Positions 34,101 through 48,200 are shown, numbered from the stretch's first letter. The stretch: DNA of 64,000 nt from Apostichopus japonicus (GCF_037975245.1 NC_092572.1:27947989-28011988), one strand, 5' to 3'. Numbers and translations: made by a program. Notes: a model not told the origin generated them from the sequence alone.

Positions 34101-36779
34101 ATTTCAAAAACATTTAATGGTTGTATATGGCATGAGAAATGCCTAAAGCTAAATTATACTTTCGTTTAAAATATCTACAGCTCTTCATTGTTCACTAATC
34201 AAATCAAATCATACAAATACCTCATTTATACGACAAAGTATATTAATGGTACGTTAATAATAAACCTGGCTAATTATTCATAGATAAACCTGGCTTTTAT
34301 CCGTATGACATTTATTCAATAAGATCAATAATAACAGTAAAATGATACATTAATGTTTGTTTGGGAATTCTAGTCTACGAGGATCACATACATTCAACCA
34401 CACAAGGGGAGCGGTGGGGCAATCACACCTAATTCAAGAAGGTTTTACACCCCTTGGGGGATGTTGGAGCGGCGCGGTTTGTCTCATAGTTAGTATTTCA
34501 GCACTTGATTGTGTTCACGAATATCGAATCGGGATTACAATTATTTATTTGTACCCTAAATGTAAAAGTACTTCATTTCTCTCACATTTATTATTATGCT
34601 TCCAAGTCTCTGCGAAGGAATTTCTCACACTTTAACAGCTTCCGGTGAATTCGTCACCCCCCCCCCCCCACCAGGGCTTTAAACAAATTCCAGTGATATA
34701 AAACAAAATCGTTCTGAAAAGTAATATGTGTGTGTGTTTCAAAGCGCTATTCGAGAACAAGAATATCCAAACCTACACAGATCCAGGACACCAGGGCTAA
34801 AAACACATCCCAAGGAATGGTTCTCTTGAAAAGAAATAACACCGCGGCGTAAATATTCTGGTAAGGCGGATCCCAACGAAAATAAAATAACCTTGCGCCC
34901 ATCCGCCAAAGACAACGTTTAAAAAAAATCACTTTCTTACGTCTCTTCGTACACCCACCAAAATGGTAAGTAAAGCGATTTAGGGGGGAGGGGCTGTGGG
35001 GGGGGGCTGTTGCTCCTTGCTATACGCCACTTAAATATTTCAAAACGCTTCAATGTCTGAGGGCTTGGCCCTCTAAACCCCGCCGGGCCTCTTTCTAATA
35101 TATTTGACGATTAAGCAGTTAACATGATGATTCTTTTAATGTAAATCAATGAACCAGTTACCGAGATCCCGATGTTTGTTTGACCGCTCAGATATTTTCT
35201 GCAGACGCCGATAAATCGCTCGCGAAAAACAGCGGGGGACGTTAAATTAACATGTGATTTACCATCATGTCTATGTCTAAGCTAGTGAAGTTAAACAAAG
35301 CTGCCAGTATCTAAGTCTTGTTTGATAATCTTCTCTATCGTGAGGTTTCCTTCAAGATATATGCTGTCGGGAAACGATGCTTTGAAAACAAGCTTATTGC
35401 CGCCAATATCACATGAATAACTCACAAGAGAGTGAAAACGGCTGTTTACATTTATTAGCAAATGCACTGCCTGTAACTATGAAATGTATCTCAACAGAAC
35501 AACCTAACACACACACACACACACACAAACTATAAGACTTCCCTTTGAATTTCAAAAAATATAAATTTCGCATTTTTCCTCATTATTTCTAATATTCATA
35601 TTACACAGCCTCAAATACGAGAGCGCAACCCTCTTGCTTCATTATGAAGAGAGATAAAGAATTTAAAATTAGATTTAAGGCCGCATTAATGAATACTGAA
35701 ATTTCATCAGTGAGTAATACTATATTTATAGGTCTGTGTGCTAAGTATACCTGTTTGTTTCTACACACGGGTGAGTCCTGAATGTATCAGTGACGTTGAC
35801 GTCTTATATAGAATGACTTTTGACCTCATAAAAAGCAATATATTTGTACTGACCCAGGTGAATGTACTTACAAATTATGAAGTTCATTTAAGTTGCACCT
35901 CTGGAGTGATGGTGTTTACATGATTCTCAGACTTAAACGATCTTTGACCTCCACAATAAATACAGAATGATCCTTGTACTCACCTATATGGATCTCTCTA
36001 CCACACATTCAGCTCATTCAAGTTTCAATATTTGAGGCATCGTCATAACAACGTTATCAGACTTTGACCACTATTGACCTCACATGAGCTTTGAACTCAA
36101 CATAACAAAATGCTTTCTTTGCACTCACTAAGGTAAAGTGACTTACAACGTATGAAGTTTTAATTTTGGACTAATATTTATTTAAAAATGATGTGTTATT
36201 ATTATTATTATTATTACAATTAGGTATTATTATGTGGACATCATTAGAAACATAATACGTTTCTTGAACTAGCTAAGATGGATTCACATACGACGGATGA
36301 ATATCATCTAAGCTGTAATTTAGAGTATTTACAAGGATTTCAGAATGTAACCTGTGTTGAACCTCGTATGTCCATTTGCATCCACCAATTTCAATTGGGT
36401 TCTTTTACTCACTTAAAGACAAAGCCATATACAATGCATCAACTTCGGCCATTATATACTTTTTGAGTTATTGTGTTTACAAACAGTGTCGCATACACAC
36501 AGACGCACCCGCACATTCCTTATGCCTCTGCCAACTTAATGAAAAAAGAACAGACGGAGGAAGAAATTAACCGTAGCATCGCTGAAAGGAACACAGGGAT
36601 ATATTCATGACATATTGCAATGAAGCAATTGTGAAGTGGGAGATGGGTGTAACCTTCAGTCTAAAGAGAACGGGAAATGAGGGACTTAAGACGGTAAATT
36701 GGGAGGAGGGTCACATAAAGCGGGTTACTAAAGAGGGTATTACTTACGGTGTGATCATGGGAGGCTTCCTAATGTCCAT
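31136..36779 (-). CDS. Beta-propeller-like protein, 284 aa, two coding exons
   Basis: Coding exon 1 is 36779-36748: ATG then MDIRKPPMITP, donor ACC|GTAAGT, phase 2. Exon 2 is 31958-31136, after a pyrimidine-rich acceptor (ATATAATAG); the phases join to give a proline codon and one frame to the TAG stop. The sequence has repeated beta-blade patterns such as DSRIVTVCGDQLDVFNIKT, ANCMTIRGGEIFIGLYESN, YPLDITVYGDNLFISTVIA and GRLSVYST, about 40-45 residues apart, like NHL or WD-type propellers of TRIM-NHL proteins. No RING, B-box or coiled coil precedes it, so a ligase role cannot be claimed. Length fits a six-bladed propeller. A missed middle exon is possible, but none is needed. Confidence 0.68.
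31959..36747 (-). other. Intron of the beta-propeller gene
   Basis: A 4.8-kb intron with a triplicated hairpin-bearing repeat (32.2-33.2 kb), poly-C runs (32570, 34659), a CA repeat at 35513, and TGACCTTTGACC-family remnants at 35.9-36.5 kb. No exon recognised. Confidence 0.55.
32190..33185. repeat. Three copies of a hairpin-containing repeat
   Basis: The core TTTACACGATTGAGTGTAT recurs at about 32260, 32700 and 32905. Each core is followed by a hairpin of the CCCGTAAGACGGG type and then a CCCGGATCACGGG-like hairpin. Copies 1 and 3 share another 200 bp downstream. Confidence 0.88.
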
Positions 36780-38290
36780 CTTCTGACTGATTTCTCAAAG
36801 TTGCGCACGATCCTGCTCAACTAAACCGAAATAATAGTACTTAATTAAAGGTTCATATTAATCATTCAAAACAAATGCAAATTGTTTCTGTCTTTCGTAT
36901 CAGTAAGCAGTCATGCACCTTCAACATATACTGATTTGAAAACTATATATATATATATGTCTAACATACGCACAGCGTTGTTTATTCTATGTAGACATGT
37001 TCAATAGGCTACTTTCGGAACACATAATTTGAATACAAGGTTTCATCGATGTTGAGAAATATACAGCACAAAATGGGTGCGTCCCAAAAGTAATTGAACC
37101 TTTGGGAGAATTAAACAATCAAATTAGATTATATTTAGTAGAATTTTTTTTAATGTACCTCAAATACAGATTCAAATGGTATGATAAATAACTAGTATGA
37201 TGTGCACAACTAAAATAGTGTAAGAGTAACAAATATTGATGCAAACATGTTAGTTCTCTCATTAAGATTTCCAATAATGAAGTAAGTATTTTACGAGTTG
37301 ACAATAGGTCTACATTGCAAGAGCGTGTAGAGGAGTCTACAGTTTTTCATCTGAATTGAGGTTGACCATTCACTAAGAGTTAATGCTTTTATTATGGAGT
37401 GATATGTAAGCTACAGTAATAACGCTATCATAACTTCACGCTTAAACCTGATATACTAATATCAATCCAGTTAAAGAATATTCCCATAGCTGCATTGAAA
37501 TTATTATTGGAAATCTTAAATCACATCACAAATTTTGATGAACGTATCTGGCAACAGTTCTATATAATTTGTTTCTATTCACATCCACAATGTACGAATC
37601 ACTTAATCACCGATGAAAACAATACAATAAATATGTAGAAAGTTGTTTAAATTTAACAATGTAAGGTAACATGATATAACAGGAACGTAAAGCTTGCCAC
37701 GATCATCTGCCATTGTGAAACCCATATTACTTAGAATGATCAGGAAGTTTTTAACCTACACGTCCTGGTGGATAAATGGTTTATACGGTAATAAGTATAT
37801 AACCATATCTACAGTTAGGAATAGAATATTACGATGGTGGTCTCAGCTAAGGCTATAGACTACCTTTCTTTTAAACTTAAGTGTCACGTTGCCTCCTGCC
37901 GGAATAACTCATAAAGCTACCGTCTAAACCATAGCCATTTACAAGTATAATACGATATAACTGTGTAATGCTGTAATACTACAGCAAGTGGAACACTTAC
38001 ATTGAAAGCCAATGTAATTCACGTGTGTGATGTTGCCTTGAATACTTCTTCGTCAGCATAAAAGAGACACCCGAGCTGAAAATGATGACGAAGAATATAT
38101 TGATGTAACCCGAAGAGGAGGAAGTTATCCCGATGTGTTGAGGATGACGCCACGGAAAGACGACAAATAGAAGTGAGCCGTGAGAGTCGCAATATGAAAC
38201 CAGATTATTGAACTGAACTAGACTGCACATACCAAAACTGATCGCGTGACTGACTAACAACGCCCACTACAATATGTACGTTATTGTTGC
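36780..38290 (-). promoter_or_regulatory. 5' UTR exons and presumed promoter side of the beta-propeller gene
   Basis: An acceptor GAGCAG opens a 33-nt leader (36812-36780) directly before the ATG. Further upstream, TTTCAAT|GTAAGT at 38001 is a strong donor that could end a non-coding first exon reaching to about 38.2-38.3 kb. The start site is not visible, and I see no clear TATA box. Confidence 0.4.
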
Positions 38291-41200
38291 ATTGAGCGCC
38301 ACAGGTTCACAGGTTGATTGGTATTTTGTCCTTTGCAAATACGCCTACTCCAAAAATGACAAAGGTGTCTTCTATATATATATTTAAGTCAGGGTTGTTT
38401 AAGCAAAGTTGAAAGCATTCCGCTGACTGAATATTTATGAAAGCTTTTAGCTGAAATATAGGTATCACGCCATTTTGCCAACTTTCGTCACTTTTTGACA
38501 CCTTGTTTGAATGACTGCCATTTCATACATTTTCCTTCGATTTGGCTGAATGAGAGGTTTTTGTAAATTGAGTTTTAATTTGTTTTATTTTATCTAATAA
38601 ATTTGAAGGTCACGAGAGGTCATTTTTGGAAAGTTTATAAATGCTACTTCTCTATAGCTTTTGTCGAAATTGTGGATATAACGTTTGAATGGTGGTGAAC
38701 CAAGGTTGTTCAGGACAAGACATTTTGTCGTCATGTGAGGGCCCAAAACAGGGCCTTCTGTATACAGTTTTCAATTAGATAGAGTATATATATTTCTGAT
38801 GGTGTAACTTTAGTTTTGATGGAGAAAATTTATTTTTGCTCATGTTAAATTAATTTGTGGTGAAATAATTAAGGCCAAAGTCATTTGACGTCAAGTGGCT
38901 CAAATGTGAAAACGTTGTGACAACCATATTTAAGGAAACATAGGCCTTAGCAACATTGAGAAGCCTCCTATTTCCACGAGGTGTCATTGTGATTATAAAT
39001 TTAATACTTTTATGAAGGTCACATTCATCAAGAGGCAGGAAAAGACTTTAAAGTATCTCATAAAAACAAAACAAAATCATGAGATAACATTGGCTCACAT
39101 TGGCTCACATACCATGTTACGATAAAGTCATCCATGAAACCTCAGTATAGTTTTGTGTTCTGATTTAAATATACTACGAAGGCAGCTCTGCACATTATAT
39201 ATTAAAGAGCGCGACTCAGCGGTAAGTATAGCCTTTGACTCTTAAATTTATATCAATCTGTTATCATTGTTAATCTTTTTTTTCCTCCGTTTATTCATCG
39301 TTTATCATCAACGCAAACAAAAATTTTCTTTAGATTTATAACAAAACTTCTTAATTTTTTGTTTGTTAGTATATATATTACATGGAAAACCACTTTTCGA
39401 GTACATGTGCAAGTATATAGCAAAATACTACGGTAGAGGAAACGGAATCGATATGGCTTAATTGAATAAATCATTGTTCATCATAATAAAAATGAAAATT
39501 AAATTTATCTGTCTGTCTTTTTTTTCAAAACAACTATTTTGTTTACAACTTTTTAACAAACTGTTTCTGCTAAGAAGGGTCATAAAGCAAGAGAAAAGGA
39601 GATGGGAGGAAAGAAAATGACACCGTTATCCCGCGTATGTCTTATACTTTGGCACAAACAAATGGATAACCTGCTCAAAAACCAAAATAAACGCTTAGCT
39701 GAGCCTCTGCAACGTTGCTGGTCTTAATTTTTCCTTCGTGTATCACACCTTTCTAACAGTACTTTTCACAGTACAGTAACAGTACTTTTCACAGTAGAAT
39801 GGATACATGGTTTTTTCATGGCACACGACGGATGTATGACCAGCACTCTTGTATTACCATTGTATTACATATTATGTAGACCGTGTACTGTGTCGTAGTA
39901 GGAAGTCAGTAGTGAACTCAAATTAGCTGTTATTCACTCTTGAACAGAAAATTTCGAATTCAGTGACACCCACACTTTATATTTGCATTGTGAAATTATA
40001 ACAAGTTTCACCGTTTTCCTGCCAGCTTAAGTCGCACGAAAAGTACTCTATTAGCTAAGTTCTTTTGTTGCTATTAGTGGCGGAAACAGAAATTCCGAAG
40101 TGGGGGGAGATGTCATATGGGGGCAATCAATCAGTTTGGAAGTGCCAAACACAATCTATAAAGTGTACTGGACAGTTTAAGGGGCTAGGGAACACTTCTT
40201 ACCCTTCCACATATCACGCTTAACGGTGAACTAATTATCAATTGATATGATTTTTTAAATTTTAAATTGGGAGGAAAGCAATTTGTACATTCAACATTTT
40301 TCAAGAGAGATCAGATGTTAACCTATGTCGAGACCGACTTTCAGTGCATAGCTGAGCAGCTGCACACTGTCTTAGATGGAAATGCAGGTCTTCCAGAAGC
40401 TGAAACACTTTAAGTTAGTTCTTGTACGACTTTGGAATGCAAATATATAAATAAACAAAACGTATTACACATACATCACCGGGGAATGTATCCGGGGCCG
40501 TAGTTGTCATCAAGGGGCCGACCCCCCTCCCGTTGGCTGTAGCATTTCATATAACCCTTGCTTCCTCGTAGTGAATTTAAAGGACAAAATCACATCTCAG
40601 CAAGGGTGATTTAATTTCTGTAGGTGTTACGTATTCAAAGCTTCCCCACTAGACCCGATCAGAGCTTTGAAATATATTCCATAACAATGGAAATACTTTC
40701 CATATCAATTTAAGTGTAAACTTCTCCTTCCGAGATGTATTTCTTCTTCTGAGGGCCCGTACAATGTACAGGCCAATAACAATGTACAGTAGTAAAAATA
40801 ATACGCACCTTCTTACTTCTTTAAAACGACGGTGATGAATTCAGCTTGGACAGCACTCACAACGGCAAACTTGAGGAGACCTGGAGAAACAGCTAGTAGT
40901 GTGAGGAGGTGGAATACTACTGCAATTTTGGGGCAGGGCTACGCATAAACAAACAAAATTGATCTAGGTTCATTGCTTAAATACCCCATCTTAATATCAT
41001 GTTCATAATCTAGTTGTAGTTATTTTCATTTGAGACCTAATTAACTTGATTTGTTGCTGCTATGAATGCGTGTATTTCACTAAGTGGTGAGTCTCACGTT
41101 GGCACATGGTCATAACAAAAATTAAATTACTGTTTATATCTCCTAACCTGGAATGTTTAACAACTGGTTCACTCCAGCCATTAATGTACTTCAGAAAGCA

Positions 41201-42640
41201 TTAGAAAATACGCCAATAATTGAACATGATATCAACATGTGGTCTGTGCAGAAAATTGACATCATTGTTTTAATCAGTAAATTTTGACTAACGGAATATT
41301 AATAAGGTATTGGCCCAATAAACAATTTTAATAATTACGCAAGCATGCTCTGCATACTTCAACTGCATATAGAAACGCTGTACTCAAAGCCGAACGCTTG
41401 GTTTATTGGCAAGGCGATGTCTTTAAATGTTATGATACGTTGTGTTTGTTACAGAAATTGTCCCCCCCCCCCCTATACAATAGATTTACTAAAGTTTTGC
41501 TTAGTTCCATTATTCGATAGAGGTCACGGTAAGTTGACTTTAAGTCAAAACAAACATGACAATATAGCTATGACGAATATACCTGCTTGTACGGCAGAAG
41601 GGTGTATAGGGAACACACTTTTTTTGGTATGTATTCTGAATACATTTCTATGCTCATTCGACTACTCAGAAATGTACATTACATGCCTAACATTTACGAC
41701 TCAAAACAAAGTGAGGGATAAATGAGTAAAACTATTCAATTTTGCCTAGGTAAAATGCATTCATACTCGTTACTTCGTAACATTACTCATAAACCAACTA
41801 AAATACATTTCATGTATTTTACTCTACTGAGTAAATTTAGAATCAATAATACAGCTTGGTAGCTTTAATTGTTGCAATTGTGTCTTTTATTGTCTTTCCC
41901 AGGTATTACTCAGATTTGTTTAACCTAAAACAAACTGAGTAAAGGAAGGCCCAACGATTCTCAGTAACGCGTAAAAGAACGTATGTTTAGGGAAAACAAA
42001 GCATATTCAATTTCGTAGGCTACAACTAGTATTAGATTGGTCAAGGCCACTAACACTACCCTTACCTCTAGCGTTAAAAGGTGTATTGGAAGTACTTCGA
42101 TTCCATTCTACTTACGTTCCAACCGATTGCGTCTGGCAGACTGGCACTGTATAGCGGGACTTTCATTCAGTGCTTCCATAAATCAAAATCCCATTTCTTT
42201 AGATGGACCTAAACATTTCTTTAAGATTTCAGTTTTCTGAACTCAAATGAGCCCACAAAGGCACACGAGACGTGTTTTAAAGGGCATATTATTTAGATTC
42301 TACCAGCAGAGGCGGGCTTCGGAGAGAATTACGGCTGCTTATACTATGGAATGTGAGCTACACAAGAGTCTCAACAAATGGTTTTCCAGCGATCCATGTA
42401 TTAGCAAATGTCTTTGATTTCCTTTCTTGTTTGTCCCATATCTAGAATTCCAGATATGAAATTTCTTTGATTTCCGAAAGGTTCCCTTAATTTCACTTAT
42501 ATCAAGTAGTTCTTTGAAACATATCAAAACTCATCGTTTTTTTTTGACAATTAGAAAATTTCATTGAAAGTGGAAGAATTGCTAAGACTACTTATCGGCG
42601 TTCGTGCAGTTAAGAGGAGAGTCACGTGAACCGGAAACTC
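38291..42640. other. No gene recognised
   Basis: AT-rich sequence with short random frames. A small direct repeat (CAGTACTTTTCACAGTA) lies at about 39758-39796, and a poly-C run at 41462. Confidence 0.5.
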
Positions 42641-42832
42641 AGTTTTAGATATCTTGAACTGGAGATCTTAATTGATATCTTTAACTCAAGTTTGGATATC
42701 TCTATTTGTATTCCCGATATCTTTAATTCAATATTGGATATCTCTAAATCGAATTCTTCATATCTCGAATTCAATTTTGGATATCTGAAATATGCTTAAA
42801 TATTGGTATCTGGAAATCAATTAGAGATATCA
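42640..42832. repeat. GATATC-centred array, about 22-bp spacing
   Basis: Palindromic GATATC or close variants recur every 20-25 bp about nine times, separated by AATTCAATTTTG-like spacers. Confidence 0.85.
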
Positions 42833-42850
42833 TCATCATCGTCATCGTCA

Positions 42851-42893
<43 letters not shown>

Positions 42894-42935
42894 CGTCGAC
42901 GTCGTCGTCGTCATCATCATCAACATCATCATCAC
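42829..42935. repeat. Trinucleotide repeat (ATC/GTC)n
   Basis: Blocks of CAT, CGT and CATCAT, with a pure GTC core, directly follow the GATATC array. Confidence 0.95.
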
Positions 42936-43463
42936 CTTCGATTAACTAGCAAGTCGAACAATTCTATATTGGCGTAAGTTGTAATGGTTTAATGTACTAG
43001 ACGGCAATCTACTAGACATGTTGCAATCTATGGTATATTTTATACACATTTAGGCTAGGTTTCAGTGAAAAGAGAAATCAAAGTCAATACACTGGTTCAC
43101 ATAAACGGGCACTCCCAACGTTGTCGTATATGGAAGTAACTTACATTAACATTTACAATAATAGGCTAAGCTAAACATAACGTTAGGCCTACATTAGACT
43201 ATATATTAATAAGGCTGGCATATCTAATATGATAAGTAATATTACCTAAGGCCTAATGGTATGTGTCTAACCGTACACGATTATTCTCATATACCATGGT
43301 GGGACCAAATATTGTACACTTAATGTTCCATACAACACTTTCATTGCTAGTAATTACAGAGGAACTTTATTTTCAATTTTTCTCTAGGTTTTTACACATA
43401 AGACGGGAAGGAAGCCCCAATCCTAGGATATGGTGCAGGTAAATTCAATGCTCCCAACATTCT

Positions 43464-45272
43464 TTGTATAGATACAGTACTGGCATATATCTGCCACAGA
43501 TGCAATTCGTACCAAACAAACAAGTACAATTACAATACAACATCCGTGCCGTTCATGCATCAGAGCCAGGTTTTCCCATTATATTTGAGATTAGGGGTTG
43601 TGAGAAAACATACAATAAATTGACTCTTACCTTAGTCATGTGCGTGGAGTGCATAAAAATGAAAATTTATCAGCACAGCTTGGAAAACAAGACACTGCTG
43701 ATGGGGAGGAAGATACATTGGATGAACACAGCTGTGATAATTCAGCCCCACAACATGAAGGGCAATTTGTATCCAGCATAGTTTAGGAATGATGATACTA
43801 ATTTGGCAGAAATGTATGAAATTCCGAAATCCCGTTTAAGTGATATACTGGCAGATGTTGAGTCATTTACGGTATCAAATCAAACTGATCAATTACATAA
43901 CATAAAGCAGTGCTTAGAGTTGAGTGGTGTTCACATTGATAGTGTACCTGGTTTTTGATTCAGTTCTTAGCAGTTCTATTTTGCCTGTTTTTGACAGTAT
44001 GAAGACTGAGTACAGAAACCTTTTGTATTTCAGATGCAAATTTAACTTGATAAAGCAAGTTCTTGGGAATGAAAAGAGTTGTGGAAAGGTTGAACAATTT
44101 GAATTTATTCCAACAAATGAGGTATTTATGTCTCTTTTTCAACATGATGATGTTTTCTCAGAGGTAATGAATTCCCTATTACAGTGCAACTCAGGTGTGT
44201 TAGGTAGTTTCTGTGATGGAAGCTATTTTCAAGCCAATAGTTTATTCAGTTCGGACTGGGCATGACATATATGTCCTTATAATGATAACTTTGAAGTATG
44301 TAACACAATTGGAACCTTCAGGAAGAAGCAAAATCTAAATGGATTACATTCTGCTAAATGTCACCAAAGAAACCTCGTAAAGTACAGGTTATTCATTTAG
44401 TTTGGCTTTGTAAATCCCATATTTTTAAAGAGTATGGATCCAAAAGAGTAAGTGAACAGTTGATATATGATCTGATTATTTTAGAGAAACGGCGTATCTC
44501 TCATAAGGATAATGTTCCGAAGCATTTCAAGAAAAGTGTGTCAATGATAGTTGCAGATAATATTGGCAGCCGTTCAATTGATTGATGGAGTCTGACACTG
44601 CAACCATTATGTGTATAGTTTGCATGTGTACATACAAGTGTCTTAACTCATTGGAGCTTCAAACAGATTTTCGTTGTAGAACAGAGGCAGTGCTCACTAC
44701 ACATGTGAGGTTAGTCGATAATTGTAAGCCTTGAATCAGTTTATGGTGTAAAACATGATTCTCCATTCGATAGTATTTTATATTTTACGTCACTTGTGGT
44801 TTACCCTCAGATGCTATGCACGGTTTGTTAGAGGGTGGATGTCCAGTTGTACAGAGGTTGAATTTCGTTCAGTTTAAAGGTAATTACAAGACTGTCAAAC
44901 ATGTACCAGTAACATGGAACACTGGTCACATAGACATCATACAGACAGCCATGCTTACAGTATGTGTTGTTTTATGTTTCGGGTGATATTATCCCAGAGG
45001 GTGATAACAACTGGCAGTTGTTACTTTATCTGGCATCTATTTATGAGCTTGTGTTTTCTTCATCTCATAATAAGTCATCAATTTCCTACCTTCAAGATCT
45101 CATTCATGACTTCTTACAACGTTATTTGGATCTATTGAATGATGGAATAAATCCAAAGATGCACTTTTTAATCCACTATGCAGATCAGATATCACATTGT
45201 GAGCCTCTTGTTTACTGCAATAGCTTGCGGTTTGAATCCAAGCAAAGCTATATCAACACCTTAGCAAGATAG
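43464..45272 (+). pseudogene. Decayed transposase-like gene
   Basis: Conserved pieces lie in order on the plus strand but in shifting frames. The first is TEYRNLLYFRCKFNLIKQVL (about 44005), followed by LGSFCDGSYFQ. Next come ICPYNDNFEVCNTIGTFRKK (about 44270), DAMHGLLEGGCPVV (about 44810) and PEGDNNWQLLLYLASIYELV (about 44995). The last is PKMHFLIHYADQISHCEPLV, then RFESK (about 45150-45240). This order (Y.DDFE.CN..G, D.MH.LLEG, W.LLL.L, PK.H..HY, RFE.K) matches a protein family found in many copies in fish, insect and cnidarian genomes and thought to come from DNA transposons; the CACTA/DUF4218 relation is only a suggestion. Stops and frameshifts show it is dead. Confidence 0.75.
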
Positions 45273-45299
45273 ACCAAAAATATGAAGATAAAAAACTCT

Positions 45300-48200
45300 T
45301 CTTGAAATTGATACAAAGACATCAGATGATGCAGTGTTTGTATACCATGTCTCCTTGTTTCTTGGAAGCAGATAATGTAACTTCAACACAGGAAAGGTTA
45401 GTGACATCAGTAGTTTGAATTGTAAGGTACAAAAAGCAGCACGAGCTTGGCTTAGGTCTTGGTAATGAACACATAGTTTGCAGAGCCTTATCTGTGTCAG
45501 TGAAAGGTGTTTGTACAGTGAAAAGTCAGTCCTGGTGACCGAGCTAAGGCAGGGCTCCTTCAGCTTGCCTTTCTCACTGGTTTATTTTTGAAATCAGGGA
45601 AAATTTATTTCTAAGTAGGTGAGCTTGAAACTGTATCTGATTCATAACACTACCATCCTTATATGTTGTCAGGCTTAGCTCACCAACAAGCTATAAGGTC
45701 TTTAAGGAGCAGCATCTTCTCGATCCTCTGCCATTCAGTTTTATGAATGCAATGATGGGTGTGCGTGCCTCAGAAGTTTAGTTTATTGTCAGAATTTCAG
45801 TAACTAGACATAAGTTTTAACATTTTACCTACTTTTCTGCTTAAGGTTTACCACAGGCAGTCCAATACACATCATTTGCCATATCCTTTCAAAGAGAGAA
45901 CAATTTGCCACTGCATTAGATATTGGTAGAACACGGTTTGACGTAACTGATACCCTAATTTGTGAAGAGGGTGCACTTTTTTATATGATTGACTTTATAA
46001 CTATTGTTAATGAAAAGTTAAAGACATAAATACATGCACAATATATTTGATTTATGAAACTTAAAACAATACTATTTTGTTTTGTATTCAAACATGTTTT
46101 ATGTCACACAAATTAAAATTATTCACGTTTTTTAGGGTATTAAAGCAATAGTTTCCCGCGGTAACTGGTTGTATCATATATCATTCTTGTCTGCAATTAC
46201 CCATTTACTCATTAACGCTTTTGTTCGGGTGTTTAATTGTGATATTTGTTGAGGGGTAACTTGATGTGACGGAAGATGTTTGAAGATGTTTATATGTGAT
46301 ATTCAAGATCATGATGAACATCATTCTTGGTAAATGACGAACTTTTGGTTCCGATGCGTGTAATTATGTGTGTGTACCATGAGCTTGTGGACATAATATC
46401 TCAAGAACTACGTGTTGAATTGATATCATAGTTAATATATGTTGGTCATGGGTAGTAGACGATCCCTGCTGTTTTTGGTGCATTCAACATGAATATCAAT
46501 GAGTGGGCGGGCTTCAGGTAACATTCTTACAATCGCAATATCTTTACAACTGTCAGCATGAGTTGCCAAATATATGACAGTTTGCGGGTGTTTCTATACA
46601 GTAGGAACTGATATCTTAACATTAATTATTCATGAGTGGTAGCATTAGTATCTTATTACGTGTTGGATTTATATCACTATTGGTAGATCATGGGTACTGA
46701 CTGGATGATCCATATTGATTCTAGTGAAGGTCCCATGAAAAGGAGTGATGAGTATGGATTAATTTAAACGAATTAAAATATCAGCACTGTATATTTGCAG
46801 CCGTATGCATAATTTTGCCCAAATTGTTTATAAATGTATATATTGGTGGTGTGCAAGTATTTATATTTGTTTAGCATTTCAGCTAGAAGAGTGGAATAAA
46901 TTATACTGATTCACATGCCCCATTTAGCAAAACAATTGAAAAATTTCATTTGGAATCGGAACATCGCCTGATTTGTGTCTGGTTTAGTATTAGTGAACTC
47001 ATGCAGTAATGTCGATGAGGAGTATTGTGATATAGTTCGTCTCTAGGAATGTCATAACTGAGGTCAGACTTTCTACAATTTCCAGATACTGAGAGGTTTT
47101 ACACGTTGAGCTTTAATAGAAAATTTCATCTGAACTGATGACGTTGACTTATCAGCATCGAAGAAAAACCATCATTGAAGGGAAAATGTCTGTAACAGAA
47201 GTTAAGGAACTCCTAGCCAGCTTTACTGGAAGGAAGTGAGGTAATTTGTTGTACCCTCTCTTAAATATACGGGTATTTTATATGGAGAGGGGGGGGGTTA
47301 AGTCATCTGAAGGAATAAGAGTTACAACAAATTCTTTTTCATACTACTTGGGATGTTGATTCAGCTTTGGGACAATGATTCTTGGGCATTGAACCATAAG
47401 TGGTGTTTTCAAATGGGAGATCAAAGGTCATATACAGGTCATTTGGGGTTATTGTTTTTAAAATGGTCAGGTGCTTTTCATAAAATAATAATAATAAAAA
47501 TAATAAGTTGATAATATATGTTTGCTTGACAGCAGAAGCCAACATCAAACACTGCCATCATGATCACAACTGGTATGAACACCATATTGGACACTTTTAT
47601 ACATTGAGTAAAATACACTCTTTGTTGGAGCAGAAATGAAAAGTCAGTTAGGTGAAATATATATGAAATGTTGCATTGTAATTTGGGCTATTCATGGCCA
47701 AAATCATGGCTAAAATATTGCAAGTACCTCTGGGAAAGTTTGTATTGTTCGCAGGTGAGTGATAGCACATTCAGGAAAAGGAATCACAGAGACTTGTTTT
47801 CCTGTTTAAAATGTGTCGAGCAGAAATATATGGTAAGATATGTACTGATGTAGGACTCACTGCAACATTATGTTTTAGTTCTGTCCTGAAAGGCCTTTAG
47901 TTTCCATAATGGAAGCAAAGGAACCTATGCAGTCAGGTTGGCGTGTGTGGCGTATACGTCAGTGACACTTGCTTGGGTCTGTCATAACTCAAAAATGGAG
48001 TGACGGATATTTGCCATACTTGCTTTGTAGATGTATTCAAATGAAAAGGTGTGCCCTATTGCGTTTGGCAATGACCTTATGAATATTAATGAGGAATGGG
48101 TTCAAATGTAAAATATTTACATGCTAATAACACTGCAATCTCAAGTCGGATTGTAACCAAACTTGGTATACAGCTGTTGGTTAATAACTGGTACATGTAA

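Noticed and set aside
38307-38501. 64-codon minus-strand frame upstream of the propeller gene
   Set aside because: No homology and no link in phase to the coding exons; likely chance.
41345-41725. 126-codon plus-strand frame
   Set aside because: No domain, no splice context, random composition with a poly-C run inside.
42829-42935. CRISPR-like regularity near 42.8 kb
   Set aside because: A simple trinucleotide repeat and short-spaced palindromes in a eukaryotic genome, not repeat-spacer structure.
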